Notes: a model not told the origin generated them from the sequence alone. Counted from the stretch's first letter, positions 1-6,343 are shown. The stretch: 11,038 nucleotides of DNA from CAZTPC01 sp964615565 (GCA_964615565.1 CAZTPC010000024.1:1-11038), one strand, 5' to 3'. Numbers and translations: made by a program.

Positions 1-606
1 CAAGAGATAGTCTTTGGTTGGTTCTTTGATCGGCTTGAACGAATCCGTAGCTAAACCGTGATAAATGTTGGCAATCCAGTTTGTGTTTGCTGGCATAGCG
101 GCACGTTGTGATAGAGACATGGATATCCAGAGGGCATTGGCATGTTTAGGCATGATGCTTCTGTATTTAGTGCTGAAGTTGAATGGGTCATGATGTGTGA
201 AGACTACTGGTTTGTTGCAAAGGCTGCTAAACACCAAGCCCTGCTCTTCCTCATTCATATATACATGAACTAGATCGAAGATATTGTCGTTTGCTTGTTG
301 AAACGCCTTGGCGATGAGCTCCCCTTGGACTTGTCTAGCAAGACTAATAAATGTAAGTGGGTGTTTTTTTAGTAGTGCAAGCTCATCATCGCCACGGGCA
401 TCGAGTTCTTCCTGAAAGAGTGTTAGATCTGCCGTTTGATTCTTGGCTTTTGTTGTTACCTCTCCGGGGGTAAACAGAGTTACGTCATGACCAAGTTCGA
501 TAAGTGTATTAGAAAGATCTAGTGCAAGATACCCAGGGGAGAAGATTACTCGGTCCAATAGCTTATCTTGCATAAAAACGTGCGGTGCGACGATTGCGAT
601 CTTCAT
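1..606 (-). CDS. GT4-family glycosyltransferase, N-terminal part (gene cut by window edge)
   Basis: The frame is open from an ATG at 606 to the left edge and gives 202 residues with no stop, so the C-terminal half lies outside. It starts MKIAIVAPHVF and continues with SPGYLALDLSNTLIELGHDVTLFTPG (about residues 23-48), the typical first Rossmann unit of GT4 (GT-B fold) glycosyltransferases. VVFTHHDPF (134-142) and NIYHGL (180-185) are further GT4-like landmarks before the interdomain crossover. Family members transfer a sugar from a nucleotide-sugar donor to a glycan, lipid or protein acceptor in the cytoplasm. The donor-binding half is missing, so donor and acceptor cannot be guessed. Its ATG overlaps the TGA of the upstream kinase-like gene in an ATGA, which suggests coupled translation. 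It is the last visible gene of the five-gene operon. Family assignment is fairly secure; substrate is unknown. Confidence 0.85.
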   Translation of the reverse strand, partial: MKIAIVAPHVFMQDKLLDRVIFSPGYLALDLSNTLIELGHDVTLFTPGEVTTKAKNQTADLTLFQEELDARGDDELALLKKHPLTFISLARQVQGELIAKAFQQANDNIFDLVHVYMNEEEQGLVFSSLCNKPVVFTHHDPFNFSTKYRSIMPKHANALWISMSLSQRAAMPANTNWIANIYHGLATDSFKPIKEPTKDYLL

Positions 607-1589
607 GCTTTCTCCAATAGCCCGTGTTGCAAGAGCAAAGCTACCGTGCGTCTGAAGTGTAAGTTTTCTTTAAGTGATTCGTAGGGACTATGCTTTAGAA
701 ACTTATAATAGTCATACATCAAAAAATACTTAACTAGTTTAGCAATTTCGCCTGTGTTTGGCCGTACCCCTTTACCACGCTTTATGTACCCTGAATCTAG
801 AAAGTACTTATAGATCTGTATATTCGTTTTATACCTACTATCAACGAGTAGAAACGCAAGCGTTCGAGCTATATCGTAGACAGGGTTACCATAGGCGACT
901 TTCTCGAAATCGATGATGCCACTAACTTGTACCTTACCTACTACCCAATTATTGTCTTTGTCTAAGGTATTCTGAAACAATACGTTCCCTCGAACGAAAT
1001 CCATGTGTAGTAATTGCGAATCGTCTTGGCTGACTTGGGCTAGTTTGTGTAACATTGATAACACGGATTTAGAAACATGTAGTTTTAACTTCGTGTTCAT
1101 TGCACGTACGACGCCATCGTCTGCGAAGTACCGCTGCATGCTCTTTGCTTGTTTGAAGCAAACGTCCTGTATATATGGCTCATCCTTGCGTTTCAAATCT
1201 GCCGCAGCCAGATGCATAGTTGCCATAGCAAAGCCAAGTACTTTGAGGTGATCTTGAGTATATGCCTCCCACGCAATGGTTGACCCGGACAGACAGTTAT
1301 AAAGCGCCGCATACTGAGTAGTATTTGCGCTGGCAAGCGTGACTATTCGGTTGTCCAGACTGTGCCTTACATATAAACCTTTAGTGTGAAGGTGGTTTGA
1401 AAGCCTGTTGGCCTGACGAATCTTAGTTAGTATTTCTGGCTCGTTCTTATATACTATGACGTTCGCAGATTGGGTTTGGTTGAAGTGGCCGGTATAAACT
1501 TTGTTACGGTACCCGCCCTGCGGCGGATCGATCTTGTGTGGTTCGATGCCATAGGCCTGGAAGACTCTTTGGATAGTTTGCGGCTGCAT
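603..1589 (-). CDS. APH/choline-kinase-fold phosphotransferase
   Basis: Protein kinase-like small-molecule phosphotransferase of the aminoglycoside phosphotransferase (PF01636-type) fold. With the start used here it has 328 residues. It shows a Gly-rich loop GGYRNKVY (about residues 25-32), a candidate ATP lysine in VIVYKNEPE (about 44-52), the catalytic-loop HMDFVRGN (His195, Asp197, Asn202), and the metal-binding DFE (Asp227-Glu229) followed by NPVYDIART. All key residues are present, so it is probably active; the substrate could be a sugar, nucleoside, amino alcohol or drug-like compound. The frame stays open to an ATG at 1664, but that start would overlap the upstream deaminase gene by 74 nt. 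The ATG at 1589 follows the deaminase stop by one base (TAG-T-ATG), the same junction used by the P-loop kinase/metalloprotein pair near 9775, so I prefer it. No good Shine-Dalgarno precedes either start. Its stop overlaps the glycosyltransferase start. Confidence 0.88.
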   Translation of the reverse strand: MQPQTIQRVFQAYGIEPHKIDPPQGGYRNKVYTGHFNQTQSANVIVYKNEPEILTKIRQANRLSNHLHTKGLYVRHSLDNRIVTLASANTTQYAALYNCLSGSTIAWEAYTQDHLKVLGFAMATMHLAAADLKRKDEPYIQDVCFKQAKSMQRYFADDGVVRAMNTKLKLHVSKSVLSMLHKLAQVSQDDSQLLHMDFVRGNVLFQNTLDKDNNWVVGKVQVSGIIDFEKVAYGNPVYDIARTLAFLLVDSRYKTNIQIYKYFLDSGYIKRGKGVRPNTGEIAKLVKYFLMYDYYKFLKHSPYESLKENLHFRRTVALLLQHGLLEKA

Positions 1590-1590
1590 A

Positions 1591-2580
1591 CTAGATAACC
1601 AATCGTCGTACTTCCAGCCCAGCTTTTTGTAGTAGTCGTACAGCGTATCCATCGGAGTGATCATGCTGGTAGACGATCTCGGTTATCCCAGAAAGTACTA
1701 ATACCCTACTGCATACAGGACAGGGCAAAAGATTCACAAAGATGGCTGCGCCGTCTAGCTTTAGGTTATTGCGCTGCGCGGACAATATCCCCTGTACCTC
1801 TGCGTGAACGGTGTCATAGTGGTTTAGGTCATTTGGTGGGCTAAAGAACTGCTCGCGCGAGGCACCGTGGTGCATGGCAAAAGTTTCGTATGGCACAATT
1901 TGATTGTATGCAGTCGCAAGTAGCTTGTAGTTACTACCTGACTTCTTTGCTAGCACTGCACCTGTTTGAAAAGTATGGTCAAATGATTGCTTAGCACTTT
2001 GGTCGGCGAGCTGCATGAGTTGTTGTTCTGTATAGGTATTGGGCTTTGTGGTGCTAGTTGGCAGAACTAGCGCTTTACCTATTTCGTTCTGGTAACTTAC
2101 GGCTGCTATTTTTGCTTCGTTTTCGTCGGCAAATGGTGATACGAACTTCGGCTTTTGGCCACTGTTTACTAGTGCATAAAAAGCAGGTGTTGTATGGAAT
2201 GACTGGCGCCATGAACCATTTACCAGCACGACATGTTTGAACGGAACTTTCTCTAAGATAAACGGTAGTTCCCTTTGGCTGTAGTTGAGTATGTATAACT
2301 TACTTGGAATCTTAGCTGCAGCGATTTTTTCACTGAGGTCTTTCGCCGGTTGTATCTGTTGCATTTTAAACTGTGGCTGACCATCAAAACCATCTACGTA
2401 AGGCTCCTTGCTTATGCCGAGTACTACATTGCCCTGCATTAGGTATTCCTTGACCAGGCCAGTGAGCCTGGCTTTAGAGAGTTCACGTGGCGCAACGATA
2501 AAGGTGGCGTGTAGTTCACGTAGCGATTTTTTACTGGCAAAAGCAAAATCGCCCCAGTCTAGAATATACTGGCTAGCCAC
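1591..2580 (-). CDS. Two-domain protein with C-terminal cytidine/dCMP-type deaminase
   Basis: A 329-residue protein beginning with GTG at 2580; no ATG is available near it, and AAGG lies 7 nt upstream. The C-terminal part (about 185-329) is a zinc-dependent cytidine/deoxycytidylate deaminase-fold domain. It has HAE (His259, catalytic Glu261) and PCPVC (Cys287, Cys290), followed by SGITEIVY and the usual ending AGLEVRRLVI. Such domains deaminate cytosine in nucleosides, dCMP or related substrates, and some act on riboflavin-type pyrimidines, so the substrate is open. The first 180 residues are an extra domain I do not recognise. It looks like an alternating alpha/beta fold, with strands such as ATFIVA, NVVLGIS, KLYILNY and HVVLVNG, and a conserved-looking NGSWRQSFH (121-129). 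The gene overlaps the HIT-Nudix stop by 8 nt and ends 1 nt before the phosphotransferase start. Single-domain dCMP deaminases are only about half this length. Confidence 0.85.
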   Translation of the reverse strand: MASQYILDWGDFAFASKKSLRELHATFIVAPRELSKARLTGLVKEYLMQGNVVLGISKEPYVDGFDGQPQFKMQQIQPAKDLSEKIAAAKIPSKLYILNYSQRELPFILEKVPFKHVVLVNGSWRQSFHTTPAFYALVNSGQKPKFVSPFADENEAKIAAVSYQNEIGKALVLPTSTTKPNTYTEQQLMQLADQSAKQSFDHTFQTGAVLAKKSGSNYKLLATAYNQIVPYETFAMHHGASREQFFSPPNDLNHYDTVHAEVQGILSAQRNNLKLDGAAIFVNLLPCPVCSRVLVLSGITEIVYQHDHSDGYAVRLLQKAGLEVRRLVI

Positions 2581-3556
2581 GTCTCAGCCTTGTGATCAGA
2601 TCGCGAATACCCGGAGAGATTTGGGGATGGTCTTTAGCTTTGGTCAATGGAACCCACAGTAGTTTAGCTGCATCATCACCGGCCTTGAGCTTTACGTTAG
2701 GGTCTATGCCGCGTAGAACGAATGTATTCCATACAAACTGATCTTGTTGGTTGTACTTTACGCGAAGATGTTCCGAGAATCGTACGCGTTGAATATCTCC
2801 AATCTGAGAATGTAACAACTGCAGATCTTCTTGGTTTACCCTTAGACCAGTTTCCTCAAAGACTTCTCGAGCTACTTCGTGAGCAAACGTAGTATCAAAA
2901 TTTTGGACCACGCCACCAGGAGGTGTTAGATAGTTATCGGCAAGCTGACTAGTACTCACCCGCTCTTCGAGCAGCAGCTCGTCATTGTTGTTGATTATAA
3001 GTGCATCGCAAATAATAGGCAGGGCTATTGGTTGGTGATATTTTTTGTCAAACTTGGCTGCAGTCTCGATAATCTTTTTTCTAGATTTTTTATATGTGGC
3101 AACATTTTCTAGTGGAGTATTCTGAAGCTTCTGGTAGTTCCAGCTACTTAGCTCAGTATTGCCAAACGGAATGCAATGAAAGTGAAAATGTCCTACTGTG
3201 CTTTGAGCGTCGGCGCCGTCTTTCTGTACAAACTGTACGCCGCGTACACCATGTTTTTTACGCATAATTCGCTTAGCAATGTACATGAATTTACGCATTG
3301 TTTCCCATTCTTGTTGAGTGAGTTCCTTTGCTGTTAATACATGACGACGTGGCACAATCATGGCATGACCATCGGTATAAGCGTATAACGTAATAATGAG
3401 AGCAACGCCGTTTTCTTCGAAGATAATGTACTTATCACGCAGATCGCAAAATACGCACTTACCTACGGTTTGCCAGATATCGTTATACTGGTTAGTAAAG
3501 CGAGCGTCGCGGTATGCAATTTGTTTTTTTTGATCTTCGGGACTAAGTTCGGCCAT
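2573..3556 (-). CDS. HIT-Nudix fusion protein
   Basis: A 327-residue fusion of two nucleotide hydrolase/transferase folds. Residues 30-135 form a HIT domain: CVFC (Cys34, Cys37), DGHAMIVPRRHV (62-73) and the histidine triad HFHFHCIP (123-130), where His125 or His127 would be the nucleophile region. Cys34, Cys37, His72 and His123 could bind zinc as in related HIT proteins. Residues 178-325 form a Nudix domain with a Nudix-box core REVFEETGL (230-238). The front of the box is irregular: after GG (214-215) the spacing to Arg230 is longer than usual and the usual Glu is an Asp. HIT enzymes cleave or transfer NMP groups, including from Ap4A and nucleotide-sugars; Nudix enzymes cleave nucleoside diphosphates linked to another group. 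The fused pair probably acts on a shared nucleotide substrate. It starts 15 nt after the rfaE-like gene and overlaps the deaminase gene by 8 nt. Confidence 0.9.
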   Translation of the reverse strand: MAELSPEDQKKQIAYRDARFTNQYNDIWQTVGKCVFCDLRDKYIIFEENGVALIITLYAYTDGHAMIVPRRHVLTAKELTQQEWETMRKFMYIAKRIMRKKHGVRGVQFVQKDGADAQSTVGHFHFHCIPFGNTELSSWNYQKLQNTPLENVATYKKSRKKIIETAAKFDKKYHQPIALPIICDALIINNNDELLLEERVSTSQLADNYLTPPGGVVQNFDTTFAHEVAREVFEETGLRVNQEDLQLLHSQIGDIQRVRFSEHLRVKYNQQDQFVWNTFVLRGIDPNVKLKAGDDAAKLLWVPLTKAKDHPQISPGIRDLITRLRRG

Positions 3557-3571
3557 ACAAATGCTCGGGGG

Positions 3572-4129
3572 CTACTTCTCTTTGAGTGGGTCTTTGCGCA
3601 GATCCATGAAGTCTTTGAAGATGTCGCCCAAGTGCCCGCCGATGGCACGTTGGATGATCTTTGTAGTAGACACTGCGGTTGATTGTCGGTCGACCACTAC
3701 AACTTCGCCACCGTACTTAATTACAGTTTTGTATTCTTTAGATTCTTTGAAATTTTCGGTCCAGTCTTCTTTTACTGTCACATAGAAATCAGGACGAAGT
3801 AGGCCGAGTGATGGTTGGCAGCTTGGTTCTGGAATAATAGTAACGAAGTCGACGGCACTGAGATATGTGAGGGTCTCTGCACGTAGTTTTTCGTCTAGTA
3901 CTGGCTTATTAGGCCCCTTAACACGGCGAATAGCGTCGTTGCTACTCACGCCAACCACAAGTATGTCGCCAAGTTTTTTGGCTTCTTCAAGATAGCGAAG
4001 TTGCCCGACATTGACCAGATCCCATGAGCCCGCAGTAAAGACAACAGTTTTGCCTTTTTCTTTTAACTTCTCATGCAGGGTCATTAAGTCACTCTGACCA
4101 ATCAAGCGTTTTTTCCAAGTAGCTGCCAT
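3572..4129 (-). CDS. RfaE/HldE-like nucleotidyltransferase with degraded HxGH motif
   Basis: A 185-residue cytidylyltransferase-fold protein similar to the nucleotidyltransferase half of RfaE/HldE and to glycerol-3-phosphate cytidylyltransferases. The start at 4129 is set by a strong GGAGG at 4136-4140; an in-frame ATG at 4186 would lie inside the upstream terminator. It has TAGSWDLVNVGQLRYLEEAKKLGD (about 32-54), SSNDAIRRVKG, the segment LRPDFYV and a C-terminal VSTTKII (153-159). In the family, the first motif normally contains HxGH, whose histidines bind the phosphates and stabilise the transition state; here it reads Asn40-Val41-Gly42-Gln43, so both histidines are missing. The STTK motif is intact. 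It may be a slow or altered enzyme, or a binding protein that has lost transfer activity. It is the first gene of the five-gene operon, 15 nt before the HIT-Nudix gene. Confidence 0.85.
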   Translation of the reverse strand: MAATWKKRLIGQSDLMTLHEKLKEKGKTVVFTAGSWDLVNVGQLRYLEEAKKLGDILVVGVSSNDAIRRVKGPNKPVLDEKLRAETLTYLSAVDFVTIIPEPSCQPSLGLLRPDFYVTVKEDWTENFKESKEYKTVIKYGGEVVVVDRQSTAVSTTKIIQRAIGGHLGDIFKDFMDLRKDPLKEK

Positions 4130-4134
4130 TGTTA

Positions 4135-4140
4135 CCCTCC
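4135..4140 (-). promoter_or_regulatory. Shine-Dalgarno fixing the start of the rfaE-like gene
   Basis: On the minus strand GGAGGG is followed by five bases and then the ATG at 4129. It is the strongest Shine-Dalgarno in the window and decides for this ATG over the in-frame ATG at 4186. Confidence 0.85.
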
Positions 4141-4169
4141 AGCTTATTCTCTGCTGCTTTCTTGTGCTA

Positions 4170-4178
4170 AGTATAACA
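4170..4178 (-). promoter_or_regulatory. Extended -10 promoter for the five-gene operon
   Basis: The minus strand reads TGTTATACT, a TGn extended -10 followed by TATACT. It lies directly after the terminator T-run of the ribosomal unit. No -35 match sits 17 nt upstream because that position falls inside the terminator stem, which fits an extended -10 promoter. The predicted start is near 4163, giving a leader of about 33 nt that includes the GGAGG. Read by eye. Confidence 0.5.
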
Positions 4179-4204
4179 AAAACCACCCTAGTGAGGGTGG
4201 TTTT
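4175..4204 (-). terminator. Intrinsic terminator of the rplK-rplA unit
   Basis: A perfect 11-bp stem (4179-4189 with 4194-4204) closes a 4-nt loop. Read on the minus strand, the stem ends in GGTGG and runs into TTTTTGTT. It lies 25 nt after the rplA stop, so it ends the ribosomal transcript and separates it from the operon downstream. The stem is also symmetric enough to act on plus-strand transcripts, but no plus-strand gene ends here. Confidence 0.9.
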
Positions 4205-4228
4205 ATGTACAACTATTTAGTATCGCTA

Positions 4229-5179
4229 CTAGGAAGCAGTAACTTTGATGCTTGGGCCCATGGTTGAGCTTACAAACATAGACTTAATGTAGTTGCCTTT
4301 AACACTTGCTGGCTTCGCACTACGGATGCTTGCCATTACTGCGTCGGCATTCTCTTGGAGCTTTGTTGTACCGAAAGATACTTTGCCGATTCCTAGGTGG
4401 ACGATTCCTGTGCTATCAACACGGAATTCTACACGACCGGCCTTAGCTTCTTCTACAGCTTTGACTACGTTTGGTGTAACTGTACCGCTCTTAGGGTTTG
4501 GCATAAGACCACGTGGGCCAAGCAAACGAGCGTACTTACCAAGTTGTGCCATTTGAGTTGGTGCTGCAATAAGAACATCGAATTCGATGTTGCCCTTATC
4601 GAGCGCAGTAGTGATTTCTTCGATACCAGCAATCTCGGCACCAGCCTTCTTTGCTTTTGCGGCATCGTCAGCTTCGGCAAAAACTGCAACACGAACTGAC
4701 TTACCAGTACCGGCAGGAAGAACTAGATTGCCACGAATATTCTGGTCAGCGTGACGTGGGTCAACACCAAGACGAACATGAACTTCGACAGTAGCATCAA
4801 ACTTAGTTGTGCTTGTCTTTGTTGCTAGAGCAAGTGCTTCGGAAAGTGAATATTCCTTGTCTTTTTCAACAAGCTTTGCAGCTTCTTTAAACTTCTTACC
4901 TTTTCGCTCTAGGAGGCTTCGAGTCTTTGGAGCTGGGGCGGCTGGCTTTTCTTCGGCTTCTTTAGTAGAAACTTTACGATCTTCCTTAGCCTGCTTTTCT
5001 TCAGCTTCTTTGATCGCTTTTTCGCTTCGCTTGCCAGCTTTGGCAACAGTTTTCTTTTCTACTTTTTCTTCGCTACTTGCTTGACTCTCATCAGTAGTAT
5101 TTTCTTGAATAGCCCCATCCAAAACCTCGCTTTCAGTCGATAGTTTTACGTCTTCGTTTGTTGCTTTCTTTTCTGCCAT
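4229..5179 (-). CDS. rplA: Ribosomal protein uL1 with long charged N-terminal extension
   Basis: Large-subunit protein L1, which binds the mobile stalk of 23S rRNA and helps release deacylated tRNA from the E site. The core begins near residue 88 (RSLLERKGKKFKEAAKLVEKDKEYSL), where ordinary L1 proteins of about 230 residues begin. It contains the family signature GPRGLMPNPKSGTVT (221-235) and ends normally. The total is 316 residues because about 85 residues precede the core. They are rich in Lys, Glu and Ala, have no hydrophobic segment and end in a short proline-rich linker (PAAPAPK). The start at 5179 has AAAGGA placed correctly upstream; an in-frame GTG at 5221 would use the leader hairpin as coding sequence and is rejected. 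L1 commonly represses its own operon by binding mRNA, and the element just upstream fits this. The gene lies 58 nt after rplK and before the terminator. Confidence 0.96.
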   Translation of the reverse strand: MAEKKATNEDVKLSTESEVLDGAIQENTTDESQASSEEKVEKKTVAKAGKRSEKAIKEAEEKQAKEDRKVSTKEAEEKPAAPAPKTRSLLERKGKKFKEAAKLVEKDKEYSLSEALALATKTSTTKFDATVEVHVRLGVDPRHADQNIRGNLVLPAGTGKSVRVAVFAEADDAAKAKKAGAEIAGIEEITTALDKGNIEFDVLIAAPTQMAQLGKYARLLGPRGLMPNPKSGTVTPNVVKAVEEAKAGRVEFRVDSTGIVHLGIGKVSFGTTKLQENADAVMASIRSAKPASVKGNYIKSMFVSSTMGPSIKVTAS

Positions 5180-5185
5180 GTTGTT

Positions 5186-5224
5186 CCTTTCGTGGTGCAT
5201 GCGACGGTTACCGTCTCCCACAAA
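5186..5224 (-). promoter_or_regulatory. Structured leader of rplA, candidate L1-binding autoregulatory site
   Basis: The minus-strand RNA between rplK and rplA can fold into two stacked helices. An outer 7-bp stem pairs 5218-5224 with 5189-5195 (one G-U). An inner 5-bp stem pairs GACGG (5211-5215) with CCGUC (5203-5207) around a UAA loop. They are joined by an asymmetric internal loop of 2 and 7 nt, the longer side containing GCAUG. The outer stem takes in the first two As of the AAAGGA Shine-Dalgarno of rplA. L1 is known to recognise two helices separated by an asymmetric loop in 23S rRNA and in its own mRNA. The GUGGGAG, GAC/GUC and GCAUG elements resemble the L1 arm of 23S rRNA as I remember it. 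Folding was done by hand. Confidence 0.5.
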
Positions 5225-5237
5225 TTAATTTGCTTAT

Positions 5238-5672
5238 TTAGCCTTCGATCTCAACACCCATAGAGCGTGCAGTACCAGCAACCATTTTCTTAACAGCTGG
5301 GATATCGTCGGTGTTCATGTCATGTGCTTTTGCTTCGGCAATCTCTGTTAGAGCTGCATCGCTAAGCTTCTTGCTGACTTTCTCGCTGTTTGGCTTGCCA
5401 GAACCCTTCTGGATACCAAGCTTAGCTCGGATAAGGTCGTCGGTTGGCGCGCTTACAACGCGGAAGTCCATGGTGCGGTCATCATAAATAGTGATGTGTG
5501 CAGTAACAGTTTGTCCCTGCATTTCACGGGTTGCATCGTTGAATGGGTTAATAAAATCCATCATGTTTACACCGTACTGTCCAAGAGTGCTACCAACTGG
5601 TGGAGCTGCACTTGCCTGACCGGCACGAATCTTCATTTTCAGGTTAGCTTTAACCTGCTTTTTGTCTGCCAT
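5238..5672 (-). CDS. rplK: Ribosomal protein uL11
   Basis: Large-subunit protein L11 (144 residues, normal length), which forms the GTPase-associated centre on 23S rRNA with the L10-L12 stalk. The N-terminal domain carries the signature KMKIRAGQASAAPPVGSTLGQYGVNMMDF (about 12-40). The RNA-binding C-terminal domain carries GIQKGSGKPNS and ends AVKKMVAGTARSMGVEIEG. The start has GGAG 5 nt upstream. It has its own promoter (5744-5772) after nusG, and is followed by rplA in the usual L11-L1 order. A 7-bp hairpin (5640-5646 with 5651-5657) lies within codons 5-11 and might influence translation start. The gene shows nothing unusual in its protein. Confidence 0.97.
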   Translation of the reverse strand: MADKKQVKANLKMKIRAGQASAAPPVGSTLGQYGVNMMDFINPFNDATREMQGQTVTAHITIYDDRTMDFRVVSAPTDDLIRAKLGIQKGSGKPNSEKVSKKLSDAALTEIAEAKAHDMNTDDIPAVKKMVAGTARSMGVEIEG

Positions 5673-5708
5673 AAAATCTCCGTAGAATTATGTTTAGTAA
5701 ATTGCTTA

Positions 5709-5726
5709 GTCGGTGAAGCGTCCGAC
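5709..5726 (-). promoter_or_regulatory. Small hairpin in the rplK leader
   Basis: GTCGG (5722-5726 on the minus strand) pairs with CCGAC (5709-5713) around an 8-nt loop. It lies within the first 30 nt of the transcript predicted from the rplK promoter. No T-run follows, so it is not a terminator. A regulatory role is possible but unsupported. Confidence 0.25.
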
Positions 5727-5743
5727 ATGTGCGTAACTGAAGT

Positions 5744-5772
5744 ATTATACTATACGTCACCTCTGTTGTCTA
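5744..5772 (-). promoter_or_regulatory. Promoter of rplK-rplA
   Basis: On the minus strand, TAGACA (5767-5772) and a perfect TATAAT (5744-5749) are separated by 17 nt. The predicted start is near 5737, giving a leader of about 64 nt. It lies 11 nt after the nusG stop and lets the L11-L1 pair be expressed separately from secE-nusG. Confidence 0.75.
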
Positions 5773-5782
5773 TGTTTAGTAA

Positions 5783-6325
5783 CTAGACGCGCTTAACTTG
5801 GAGACTGTCGAGTTCGACAGGAGTTTCGCGGCCGAACATGTTAACGAGTACTTTGAGCTTGCCCTTTGCTGGGTCGATCTCGTTGATGGTGCCGTCGAAG
5901 CTCTTGAATGGACCGTCGACAATGTTAACCACGTCGCCAATTTTATAGTCGATCTTGTGCTTAGGTTGCTCAAGACCCATGCGCTTGTTGATCTTTTCCA
6001 TTTCGTCGTCGTCGATTGGTGTAGGTTCGGTGCCAGTACCGACAAACCCAGTTACACCTGGAGTGTTACGGACGATGTACCAAGCATCTTCGCTTAGTTT
6101 CATCTGAACAATAACGTAACCCTGGAAGATTCGCTTCTCAACAACTTTACGCTTACCGTTTTTGATCTCGATCATCTTTTCTTTCGGTACAAGAACTTGA
6201 TAGATCTTATCCTTCATGTCTAGACTATCGGCACGTTGGCGGATACTCTCGGCAACTTTTTCTTCGTAGCCACTGTATGTGTGGATGGCATACCACAGTT
6301 TGTTGGTGTCATATCGCTTTGTCAT
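5783..6325 (-). CDS. nusG: Transcription termination/antitermination factor NusG
   Basis: NusG binds the clamp of RNA polymerase, suppresses or promotes pausing and links the polymerase to Rho or to the ribosome (through S10). The 180-residue protein has normal length. The NGN domain (about 9-118) starts with KLWYAIHTYSGYEEKVAESI and holds the family segment RIFQGYVIVQM (65-75) and NTPGVTGFVG (87-96). The C-terminal KOW domain (about 128-180) reads IGDVVNIVDGPF, then FDGTINEID, and ends VELDSLQVKRV. The start is supported by AGGAA 5 nt upstream of the ATG. It follows secE by 18 nt, the classic secE-nusG pair, and precedes rplK after a 110-nt gap with a second promoter. No terminator is visible between nusG and rplK, so read-through is likely. 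Confidence 0.97.
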   Translation of the reverse strand: MTKRYDTNKLWYAIHTYSGYEEKVAESIRQRADSLDMKDKIYQVLVPKEKMIEIKNGKRKVVEKRIFQGYVIVQMKLSEDAWYIVRNTPGVTGFVGTGTEPTPIDDDEMEKINKRMGLEQPKHKIDYKIGDVVNIVDGPFKSFDGTINEIDPAKGKLKVLVNMFGRETPVELDSLQVKRV

Positions 6326-6343
6326 AATATTTCCTACTGTTCC

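Larger units (their letters stand above)
5689..5782. repeat. 12-bp direct repeat bracketing the rplK promoter
   Basis: TATGTTTAGTAA occurs at 5689-5700 and again at 5771-5782 on the plus strand. The 70 nt between the copies hold the rplK promoter and leader hairpin. The distal copy ends at the base next to the nusG stop codon. No terminal inverted repeats are visible in the enclosed segment. Confidence 0.6.

Noticed and set aside
4130..4186. ATG at 4186 as start of the rfaE-like gene
   Set aside because: It falls within the terminator of the rplA unit; GGAGG clearly serves the ATG at 4129.
4809..5084. Plus-strand open frame of 91 codons opposite rplA
   Set aside because: It is the antisense of the low-complexity Lys/Glu/Ala-rich extension; its Ser/Ala/Phe-rich composition is what that strand would give by chance.
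5180..5221. GTG at 5221 as start of rplA
   Set aside because: It would translate the leader hairpin; the ATG at 5179 has a well-placed AAAGGA and begins MAEKK.
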